A stretch of DNA of 29,727 nucleotides from Thermohalobaculum sp964467005 (GTDB lineage Bacteria > Pseudomonadota > Alphaproteobacteria > Rhodobacterales > Rhodobacteraceae): contig CAYXPI010000019.1 in the NCBI GenBank assembly GCA_964467005.1, positions 1 through 29,727 on the forward strand. Direction: 5' to 3'. Under the pieces are notes generated by a model. The model saw nothing but the letters and a program-made list of their open reading frames with translations, did not search any database and was not told the origin of the DNA. Each line of letters begins with the position of its first letter. Positions within the stretch are counted from its first letter, which is position 1. The position numbers and the translations under genes are program-made. This document shows positions 23,528-29,727 of this stretch, piece after piece.

Positions 23528-24100
23528 ATGTTCCGTTGGAAGTCGATGGTCAGTTTTCTACGGTGCGAGCGCGGGGCCGCCGCGGGCGCCGAATTCGTGA
23601 TGACGCTTCCGCTCACGCTCGGGGTGCTGGTGCTGGCGACCGAATATGGCGAGGGGCTCATCACGCGTGAGATTTTCGACAGCGCGTTGCGCGACGCCAC
23701 CCGGGTTCTGTCGCGCGCGCCGATGGATGTTAACGTATCGGGAGAGCCGGTGTTCTATCCTCACTTTCTGAATGTGGCGGAGGAGATCATTGCGGCGCGG
23801 ACCGGCCGGAGCCTCGCGAACGACGAGGTCCAGTTTTCCGCCCGGCTGTTCGTTGTGGACGACTCGGCCAATCCCACCCGGACCGGCGTCATCTTGATCG
23901 AGACGGAGGCTCGGATCATCGCGGATTTAGGGCTCCTGTCGTGGCTGCAGCAATACGTTGGCACTCCCATTCAAGACATTCGGCAGGGCCTCGGCATGTC
24001 GGCGATCGACCGCGCCCGGTGGGTGGGCGAGAACGCGCCGGGCACCATCCCCTGCAGCCAGGCGCGGCGGACCGCGCTGCTTTGCGGAGGGCCGACGTGA
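23528..24100 (+). CDS. TadE-like pseudopilin protein
   Basis: A 190-aa protein from ATG 23528, with CGGAGG five bases before it. After a short cytoplasmic head ending in RCERGAAAGAEF, a single hydrophobic helix (VMTLPLTLGVLVLATEYGEG) is followed by a soluble, probably periplasmic domain. The RG-AAxG-E pattern is the TadE signature for minor pseudopilins assembled with Flp pili. The soluble part shows TadE-like features (ALRDATRVLSRAP, then DEVQFSARLFVVDDS). Two cysteines near the C-terminus might form a disulfide. It overlaps the next gene by one base. Confidence 0.85.
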   Translation: MFRWKSMVSFLRCERGAAAGAEFVMTLPLTLGVLVLATEYGEGLITREIFDSALRDATRVLSRAPMDVNVSGEPVFYPHFLNVAEEIIAARTGRSLANDEVQFSARLFVVDDSANPTRTGVILIETEARIIADLGLLSWLQQYVGTPIQDIRQGLGMSAIDRARWVGENAPGTIPCSQARRTALLCGGPT

Positions 24101-24678
24101 TGAACCGGGTGCTGTCCGACTATCTCCGCGACGAGCGCGGCGCCGTCACGATCGACTTCGTGGTGACCTTCCTGCCGGTGCTCGTCTTCGTGGTGACGGT
24201 CTGCGAGATCGCGATCGCCTACTATTTCACCTCCGCCGCGCAGAAAAGCGCGCAACTCGCGGCCCGCCTCGCGGCGTCGCGGCCCCCGGTTCACACCGGC
24301 GTGCCGACGGAGAACGTGCTGAACCCGACCTTCGGCGACGTGGGCGACAGCTGTTACCATCCGGCGGGAGACCCGTGCGTCGACCCGGGCGTGAGCTGGG
24401 TGTGCGACGGCGACGGCAGCCCGTTCCCGGCGGAGTGCGACGAGGCGGCGCTGGGTGCGATCGTGACGGAGGTGCAGCGTCTCTACCCCACCCTCCAGAT
24501 CGACGATGTGGCGATCGGCTACGTGTATCGCCGGCTCGGCACGGCGGGCGGGGCGTTCGTTCCGGAGGTTCAGGTCGAGGTGCGACCGCAGACGCCGCCG
24601 GTCAACTTCATCAGTTTGATGGGCTTTATCGGAATGCGGCCGGCGACGGCCAGCGTGCTGGGTGAGGACCTGGGATGA
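24100..24678 (+). CDS. Second TadE-like pseudopilin protein
   Basis: A 192-aa protein starting at ATG 24100 in a TGATG overlap, with GGAGG upstream. The head RDERGAVTIDF precedes one hydrophobic helix (VVTFLPVLVFVVTVCEIAIA). The position usually held by Glu after the processing glycine is Asp here. The soluble domain contains a cysteine-rich segment (four Cys within about 30 residues, around 83-110) suggesting disulfides, then a C-terminal strand EVQVEVRPQTPPVNF. It belongs with the preceding gene and the TadG-like gene as one cluster. Confidence 0.85.
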   Translation: MNRVLSDYLRDERGAVTIDFVVTFLPVLVFVVTVCEIAIAYYFTSAAQKSAQLAARLAASRPPVHTGVPTENVLNPTFGDVGDSCYHPAGDPCVDPGVSWVCDGDGSPFPAECDEAALGAIVTEVQRLYPTLQIDDVAIGYVYRRLGTAGGAFVPEVQVEVRPQTPPVNFISLMGFIGMRPATASVLGEDLG

Positions 24679-24744
24679 CGGGTCGAGCGACAGGGGTTGG
24701 GTGCGGATCGCCCGGATCCGAAAGATCTGCAGCAAATGATATCT

Positions 24745-24750
24745 GGGAGA
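24745..24750 (+). promoter_or_regulatory. Ribosome binding site deciding the TadG start
   Basis: GGGAGA lies five bases before ATG 24756. The competing ATG at 24675 overlaps the upstream stop, but the 27 codons between the two include AGA, TCT, ACA, GTT and AAT, unlike the rest of the gene. That supports the later start. Confidence 0.55.
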
Positions 24751-24755
24751 CTGTC

Positions 24756-27098
24756 ATGATGATCGAGAGCGGCCGGGTCGGGGATCCGGCGATGAAGGCC
24801 GGGCTCCGCCAGGCGGGTCGGCAGCGTTCGGCGGCTGGGCTCTTTGTGTCCGAGACCAAGGGCGGCATGACGATCTACATGCTCATCATGTCGATCCTCT
24901 TGTTCGGCCTCCTCGGGCTCGTGGTGGACAGCTCGCGCACCTATGTCGCCCATTCCAACGCGCAGAACTACATCGACCACATGGTCCTCGCGGCGGCCAA
25001 CGAGCTCGACGGCGAGCCCGGCGCCCGCGCGCGGGCGATGGAGATCATCAACTCCACGCTCCTCGACAAGAAGTCCTCGATCATCATGGGCGAGGACGAC
25101 GATTTCGGGATCTCCAGCGTCTTCTTCCTCTCCGGCCCGCCGGATACGACGACGAGCCGGCTCGACTATACCGACTTCCAGCATCTGGAGGTGACGGACG
25201 CGGACGGGTCGCCCGAGCGGCAGGACGAGCTGGCCACGCACATTCTCGTGGTGAGCGACGCGCGCGAGGTGCCCTGGGGTCCCCTCGGCCTCATGCTGGC
25301 CGGCACCGGCGCGATCACCGACGAGAGCAAGAAGAACTTCAAGTTCCGCAACTGGGCGGCCGCGCGGCTGGTCGAGCGCTCCTGCGTCTCGCCGCTCCTC
25401 ACGGTTGTCATCCCGTCGGGCTCGGACCCCTCGACCTTCGTGCCCGGCTCCCAGATGCGGCTCTCCAAGAACCGCGACGGCGAGTGGTCCTTCGGCGAGT
25501 ATGGCGTGGTGAGCGACATTCCGGACGATGTCGGCGCGACCTGCAGCGCTTTCACCGGCAGCGACGCGCTCGAGTGCCTCCTCGCGCTCGACGAGCGGCT
25601 CACGCAGTGCGGCTCTGAGGAGGTCTCCTTCGAGGGCGACCCGATGCTGACGCAGACCATCATCGGCACCGATGGGACGCAGTACACGGTGGAGACCGAC
25701 GCCTATCAACTCCATCAGGGCTTGAACACCCGCTTCGGCATCTTCGACCAGGCGTTCGGCGGCTATGTCAACTCGACCAACGTCAGCGCCGACACGAACC
25801 ACATCGACGGCTCGAACCGGCTGTGTAACGGCGACATCGACACCGCGACGTCGCTTTCGGTGCAGGCGCTGCCCGAGTCGGCCTGCATCGACCGCAACGA
25901 CTGCAGCTTCGTGAACGGTGCGGTGACCCTCGACGAGCTCAACCTCTTCTGGGATCGGCTCGGCCAGGGCTCGCTTCCGCCGGTGGACTTCAAGGGCGAG
26001 CCGTTCGAGACCCGCTACGACGTCTACCTCCACATGATCGCCATCGGGCTCGTCGACCCGGCGACCGGCTCGCCGAGCGGCCCGATGGCGGCCTGCCACC
26101 CGGTGCTCGGCCCCACGGACACCACGCCCAACCGTCGCGCGATCCCGGTCGCCCTCGTCGAAGAGGATGCGAGTATGACCGGGGTCACGCAGTCGGATGT
26201 CGAGGTCGCGGCCTATGCGACGGTGTTTCTCACCGAGGCGGTGACCCCGGTCACCCCCGGCTACGTCGCCGATTTCGACGGGATGGTCGACGTCACGCCG
26301 GAGGACGGGGTCGACAACCCGATCCAGATGTTGGGCGGCGACGTGGTGAGCTCGGTCCAGGGTCCGGTGACCACCGGCAGCCCGCGCTACTACGACCCTT
26401 ACGCTCAGTACGGCATGACGGTGCTGGCCCTGGCGGATCACACGGGCAGCCGCGGCTTCAACCACCCGATGTTGTACGACACCCGCGACGAGGAGGGCGA
26501 GGATCCGGATCTCACCTCGACCGCGTTCGGCAACGTGCTCATCATCGACGAGATGGACAACGCGACGAACCCGGACGACCACGCCCAAGGCGGCATGCTG
26601 ATCTTCCAGTTCGACGTGCCCACGATCGTGCACAACTTCCACTTCTTCGACGGTGAGGAGCACGACAACACGGTCCGGGTCTACAAGGACAAGATCGACC
26701 TCACCAACATCGACACCTGGACCGACTCCGATGAGCTGATCGCCGCCTATGGCGAAGGCGATGTGGTGCTGGACGTGCCGGTGATCGGCGACCACGCGCA
26801 CCGCCGCTTCGAGGTCGACACCCATCCGGATTACCTCGCGGCGATCTCCGCCGAGGGGGACGGTGGTTCGCTCGAGGCGGGGGAGAGCCTGCTCTCGGAA
26901 GGTGTGCAGACCGTGATCTATCACATGACCGGCTCGGGCGCGATCGACCAGATCGAGTTCGAGAACGCGCTCACGCCCGGCGGCACCGATCCGTCGGACG
27001 AGAACGCGAACCGGCCGGACGACATGGTGATCGAGTTTCTGGACATCTTCCAGGCCGACCACCGCTCGAAGAACGCCTACCCGGTCATCACCAACTGA
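24756..27098 (+). CDS. TadG-like protein with large C-terminal extracytoplasmic region
   Basis: A 780-aa protein (807 aa if ATG 24675 is used). The N-terminus has the TadE/G-type segment ETKGGMTIYMLIMSILLFGL and one hydrophobic helix ending in VVDSSRTYVAHSNAQNYIDH, as in TadG anchors. The remainder is acidic and largely beta-rich with several cysteines, probably periplasmic. Residues about 575-755 include SRGFNHPMLYDTRDEEGEDP and GNVLIIDEMDNATNPDDHA, then GGMLIFQFDVPTIVHNFHFF. This pattern I recall from a secreted beta-sandwich module common in surface and PEP-CTERM-type proteins. No von Willebrand MIDAS motif is apparent. It is the last gene of the cluster, followed by a strong terminator. 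Attachment to a Tad pilus or adhesion role is inference. Confidence 0.82.
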   Translation: MMIESGRVGDPAMKAGLRQAGRQRSAAGLFVSETKGGMTIYMLIMSILLFGLLGLVVDSSRTYVAHSNAQNYIDHMVLAAANELDGEPGARARAMEIINSTLLDKKSSIIMGEDDDFGISSVFFLSGPPDTTTSRLDYTDFQHLEVTDADGSPERQDELATHILVVSDAREVPWGPLGLMLAGTGAITDESKKNFKFRNWAAARLVERSCVSPLLTVVIPSGSDPSTFVPGSQMRLSKNRDGEWSFGEYGVVSDIPDDVGATCSAFTGSDALECLLALDERLTQCGSEEVSFEGDPMLTQTIIGTDGTQYTVETDAYQLHQGLNTRFGIFDQAFGGYVNSTNVSADTNHIDGSNRLCNGDIDTATSLSVQALPESACIDRNDCSFVNGAVTLDELNLFWDRLGQGSLPPVDFKGEPFETRYDVYLHMIAIGLVDPATGSPSGPMAACHPVLGPTDTTPNRRAIPVALVEEDASMTGVTQSDVEVAAYATVFLTEAVTPVTPGYVADFDGMVDVTPEDGVDNPIQMLGGDVVSSVQGPVTTGSPRYYDPYAQYGMTVLALADHTGSRGFNHPMLYDTRDEEGEDPDLTSTAFGNVLIIDEMDNATNPDDHAQGGMLIFQFDVPTIVHNFHFFDGEEHDNTVRVYKDKIDLTNIDTWTDSDELIAAYGEGDVVLDVPVIGDHAHRRFEVDTHPDYLAAISAEGDGGSLEAGESLLSEGVQTVIYHMTGSGAIDQIEFENALTPGGTDPSDENANRPDDMVIEFLDIFQADHRSKNAYPVITN

Positions 27099-27136
27099 CG
27101 GCGCCGGCCCGCTGGGCCGGCCACCCACGCTCGAGA

Positions 27137-27167
27137 CCGCCGGCGGCCCTTGGCCCCGGCGGTTTTT
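27137..27167 (+). terminator. Rho-independent terminator after the TadG-like gene
   Basis: A stem of 7 plus 4 bp with one bulged C and a CTT loop (27137-27162) is followed directly by TTTTT (27163-27167). It ends the plus-strand transcript in the gap facing the convergent acyltransferase gene. Confidence 0.85.
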
Positions 27168-27174
27168 CCGTTCG

Positions 27175-28335
27175 TCAGAGGTAACTTGTCCAACCACCCC
27201 GTCGGGCGGCCTTGATCCGCGCAAACCACCGCGTGGGCCAGAACAGCGCGGCCATGGCCACGATCCACACTCCCCAGACCACCGAGAGCGGCCACTCCGG
27301 CGTGGAGGGCTTGGGCGGCGGGCCGAGCGCGTCCGGACCCCAGACGACCGCGGCCGCGAGCAGCCCGGCGGCGCGGAGGGCGTAGAGATGGAGGACGTAG
27401 AAGAAGAGGGGCGCGCGACCGAGCGTGGCGAGCCAGCGGGCCGCGGCGCCCAGGGGGCGGAGGGCGAAAAGCGCGAGGAGAAGGAGCACGGGGCCGAGCG
27501 TCATCAGAAGAAAGGCGGGCGAGGGCGGATACTTCTCGGCGTTGAAGAAGGCGAGGGCGGAACGCGCGTCCGCCCCGCCGGCCCAGGGAACGGGATCGCC
27601 GAGCCCGGCGAGGCGGAGCGCTGCGAACCCGGCTATGGCCGCGAGGCCGATGGCCAGGAGCCGCGCGGCCCGCCGGCGCGGTGTCGCGTCGAGCGCGGGG
27701 GCGAGCGCGACGCCGAGGGCCATCACCGCGGTCCAGGGCAGGACAGCGTAGGACACGAAGAGGACGTCGCCGTCGCCCCAGACGATCCGCCCCCCTCCCG
27801 TGAGGAGCAGAAGGTCGATCTCCGGCGGGCCCGGGAGCACCGGCCCAGAGGCGAGGGAGCCCGCCGCCGCCAGCCCGACGAGCCCCGCCGTGGCCGCCAG
27901 GACAAGCGGCCGCGACAGCCGAATGAGGGCGGCCATGAGGATCATGGACCAGCCGATCGCCCAGATCACTTGGAGGAGGACAAGGCTCCGCGTTGGGTCC
28001 GGGATCCATCCGAACGTGACCACGGTGAGCTCGAGCGCCACCAGGAGCGCGCCGCGAAGCGCGAGATAGCGCGAGAGGTCGGGGCCCGGGAGCTCCCGCG
28101 CCTTGAGCGCCGCCGACAGACCCGCGAGCAGGAGGAACCCCGGCGCGCAAAGATGGGTGACCCATCGCGTGGCGAAGAGGGCGGGCGTGGTCTCCGCGAG
28201 ATCCGTCGGGCTGGGCGCCAGTCCGAAGAAGAAGCTGCGGGTGTGATCGAGCGCCATGAGCGCCAGGATGATGCCGCGGACGATGTCGATCTCGGCCAGG
28301 CGCTCGGGGCGCGGAGCCGGGCCTGCGTGGGTCAT
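27175..28335 (-). CDS. DUF1624-type multi-pass membrane acyltransferase
   Basis: A 386-aa polytopic protein from ATG 28335. The start has the family signature DIVRGIILALMALDHTRSFFFG, with the Asp-His pair conserved in DUF1624/heparan-alpha-glucosaminide N-acetyltransferase-like proteins. About ten hydrophobic segments follow, with a TLGRAPLFFYVLHLYALR motif typical of the penultimate helix. Such proteins are thought to move acyl groups across the membrane onto periplasmic or envelope sugars, but bacterial substrates are mostly unknown. It converges on the Tad-like cluster and diverges from the DUF2092 gene. Confidence 0.86.
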   Translation of the reverse strand: MTHAGPAPRPERLAEIDIVRGIILALMALDHTRSFFFGLAPSPTDLAETTPALFATRWVTHLCAPGFLLLAGLSAALKARELPGPDLSRYLALRGALLVALELTVVTFGWIPDPTRSLVLLQVIWAIGWSMILMAALIRLSRPLVLAATAGLVGLAAAGSLASGPVLPGPPEIDLLLLTGGGRIVWGDGDVLFVSYAVLPWTAVMALGVALAPALDATPRRRAARLLAIGLAAIAGFAALRLAGLGDPVPWAGGADARSALAFFNAEKYPPSPAFLLMTLGPVLLLLALFALRPLGAAARWLATLGRAPLFFYVLHLYALRAAGLLAAAVVWGPDALGPPPKPSTPEWPLSVVWGVWIVAMAALFWPTRWFARIKAARRGGWTSYL

Positions 28336-28451
28336 GGCGGCACTCCCTGGGCCAGAACGGTCGCGCCGGAAGGTAGCATGTCGGCCGCCATTCCGGAGAT
28401 GACCCCGGCGCGCATCTGCGCTAAGCTCACGATGTCCATGAGGGAGGCGGC

Positions 28452-29219
28452 ATGCGACCGGTCTGGGCAGGGATGGCGGCGCTGCTGGCGACCGCCGCGA
28501 TGGCCGAGGACGAGGCCACGGCGCCCGGCGTGCCGGATCCTCGGGCGATGGTCGAGGCCTCGGCCAGCTTCCTCGCCAGCCGCGAGGCGATGGCCTTCCG
28601 CTGGTTCGTGAGCTTCGACGAGGTGATCGACGGGCGGGAGAAGATCACCTATCTCCGCAGCGGCGAGAACCTGCTGGTCCGCGGTGTCGGCTTCACCTCC
28701 CACACCGAGCGGGGCCACACGCTCCGCGATTACTATTTCGACGGGGCGACGGTGACGATCACCTCGCCCAACGAGGACTTCTACGCGAGCGCGTCCTTCT
28801 CCGGGAGCTTCGACGAACTGGTGGCGGCCATCGAGGCCCGCACGGCGGCCCGCATTCCGATCTGGGTGATGATGAGCGAGGGGCTGGCGGAGCGTCTGGT
28901 GTCTGGGATCGAGCACGCCGCCTATCTCGGCGAGACGCTGATCGCGGGGCAGCCTGCGCATCATCTGGCGTTCACAACGGATGACGAAGACTGGCAGATC
29001 TGGATCGCGCGGGACGAGGCCGAGCCCCTGCCGCTCATGATCGTGGGCACCGACACGCGGGTGCAAGGCTGGCCGCAATATCGCGCCTATTTCCTGGACT
29101 GGAACCTGGAGCCGGACCGCGACCCGGCGCAATTCGTCTTTGTGCCGGAGGAGGACGACCGCCCGGTGGCGATGCCGGCGCTGACGGGGCCTCTCGCGGC
29201 CGACGGGCGACCGGAGTGA
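28452..29219 (+). CDS. DUF2092 periplasmic protein
   Basis: A 255-aa protein from ATG 28452, preceded by GGGAGG. A signal peptide covers about residues 1-18 (cleavage after AMA). The mature part begins with PDPRAMVEASASFLASREAM, then beta-rich segments (FRWFVSFDEVIDG, DYYFDGATVTITSPNEDFYA, HHLAFTTDDEDWQIWIARDE, YRAYFLDWNLEPD) characteristic of DUF2092. The fold resembles LolA/LolB-type half-barrels, so lipid or lipoprotein binding is possible but unproven. It is followed after ten bases by a gene for an exported Pro/Arg/Gly-rich protein; the same pair is common in alphaproteobacteria as I recall. Confidence 0.85.
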   Translation: MRPVWAGMAALLATAAMAEDEATAPGVPDPRAMVEASASFLASREAMAFRWFVSFDEVIDGREKITYLRSGENLLVRGVGFTSHTERGHTLRDYYFDGATVTITSPNEDFYASASFSGSFDELVAAIEARTAARIPIWVMMSEGLAERLVSGIEHAAYLGETLIAGQPAHHLAFTTDDEDWQIWIARDEAEPLPLMIVGTDTRVQGWPQYRAYFLDWNLEPDRDPAQFVFVPEEDDRPVAMPALTGPLAADGRPE

Positions 29220-29229
29220 GGAGGGGCGG

Positions 29230-29727
29230 ATGAGGCGTTGGCTCTGCGCGCTCGTCGTGGCAGCGGTGGCCTTCGGGCCGGCACCGGAGAGCGTGGTGAC
29301 GCTCAGCCTCTCGGTCGGGGAGGCGGAGGCGCGGCCCGGAGGACGCGGCGGCGGCTTTCGCGGGGGCCACAGCGTCCGCCCCCGCGGCGCGCGGCCCCGT
29401 CCTGCGGCCAGGCCCCGTCCTGCGGCCAGGCCGCGCCCTGCCGCCAAGCCCCGCCCTGCCACGCGGCCGAGCCCCACAACCCGGCCCAATCGGCCGATCG
29501 CGGCGGTCCGCCCCGGCCACCGCCCGGGTGCCCGGCCCCCCGGCGCGCGCCCGCCGGGCAACCGCCCGGGAGTACGGCCCCCCGGCAACCGCCCGGGAGT
29601 ACGGCCCCCCGGCAACCGCCCGGGCGCGCGGCCACCGGTCCGCCCCAGGCCGCCCCTCGCCGGGCGGCCCCCCGGCTGGCGTCCGCCCGGCCGCCCCCCC
29701 GGCTGGCGCCCGCCCCCCAGGCGCCCC
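29230..29727 (+). CDS. Exported Pro/Arg/Gly-rich repeat protein, 3' end outside window
   Basis: ATG 29230 (GAGGAGGGGCGG upstream) opens a frame of 166 codons without stop to the window edge. Residues 1-34 form a signal peptide ending in a GEAEA-R type site. The mature part begins GGRGGGFRGGH and then consists of Pro/Arg repeats (RPRPAA units) and later GNRPGVRPP nonapeptides, with a Trp-containing RPPGWRPP part at the end. Charge is strongly positive and no fold is expected. The reading frame, signal peptide and neighbour support a real gene. A cell-envelope binding or nucleation role would be speculation. Confidence 0.72.
   Translation, partial: MRRWLCALVVAAVAFGPAPESVVTLSLSVGEAEARPGGRGGGFRGGHSVRPRGARPRPAARPRPAARPRPAAKPRPATRPSPTTRPNRPIAAVRPGHRPGARPPGARPPGNRPGVRPPGNRPGVRPPGNRPGARPPVRPRPPLAGRPPGWRPPGRPPGWRPPPRRP
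29557..29637 (+). repeat. 27-bp tandem repeat encoding Pro/Arg nonapeptides
   Basis: Two identical 27-bp units (29557-29583 and 29584-29610) and a third diverged copy (29611-29637) encode GNRPGVRPP, GNRPGVRPP and GNRPGARPP. The codon-level identity of the first two units points to recent duplication. Confidence 0.9.

Noticed and set aside
24675..24755. Start of the TadG-like gene at the ATGA overlap
   Set aside because: The 27 extra codons use rare AT-rich codons and a better ribosome site precedes ATG 24756; kept only as an alternative.
24570..27224. Long minus-strand open frame opposite the TadG-like gene
   Set aside because: Composition is rich in Arg, His, Val and Asp with no recognisable motif; it is the mirror of a GC-rich coding strand.
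1..29727. tRNA, rRNA, integrase, transposase or attachment sites
   Set aside because: None could be recognised on either strand by reading.

Overview
The window is very GC-rich, densely packed bacterial chromosome of alphaproteobacterial type, most likely Rhodobacterales. This rests on the gene families present: PhoX-type phosphatase, a DUF1127 small protein, a 3-hydroxybutyrate oligomer hydrolase, a winged-helix/TolB-N/TPR regulator, TadE/TadG proteins and a DUF2092 protein. It also rests on third codon positions that are almost always G or C. Neighbouring genes are often translationally coupled (ATGA, GTGA and TGATG overlaps). No tRNA, rRNA, CRISPR array, transposase or phage gene was seen. 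The assignment is inference; no marker gene fixes the genus.

Layout. 1-3016: the 3' end of phoX faces a minus-strand run comprising a LnmK-like (Pnap_2097-type) hot-dog protein, an overlapping DUF1127 protein, a LysE/RhtB exporter and a small unknown protein. 3208-8277: a plus-strand three-gene operon with a winged-helix/TolB-N/TPR regulator, a PAP2/vanadium-haloperoxidase-fold protein that begins with nine GGM repeats, and a subtilisin-like protease with no signal peptide. This is the most unusual block. 8285-11199 (minus): a secreted 3-hydroxybutyrate oligomer hydrolase coupled to a DUF3047 lipoprotein. 11462-14824: a 1120-aa mosaic secreted-type protein (beta-propeller, RTX repeats, spondin domain, DUF4214).

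14931-18212 is a compact thiamin operon, thiO-thiS-thiG-thiE-tenA. It makes the thiazole, couples it to the pyrimidine and salvages degraded thiamin. No TPP riboswitch is visible upstream. 18219-20832 (minus): a secreted helical protein, a patatin-like lipoprotein and a PF09859-type 2OG-Fe(II) oxygenase. 20972-23250 (plus): a small helical protein, an EamA/DMT transporter and a nitronate monooxygenase.

23528-27098 carries two TadE-like proteins and a large TadG-like protein in tandem, closed by a convincing intrinsic terminator. No Tad secretion ATPase or platform gene is within view. 27175-28335 (minus) is a DUF1624-type multi-pass membrane acyltransferase. 28452 to the end holds a DUF2092 periplasmic protein followed by an exported Pro/Arg/Gly-rich repeat protein that runs off the window. 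No gene-free stretch reaches 300 bases; the longest are 23251-23527 and 11200-11461.
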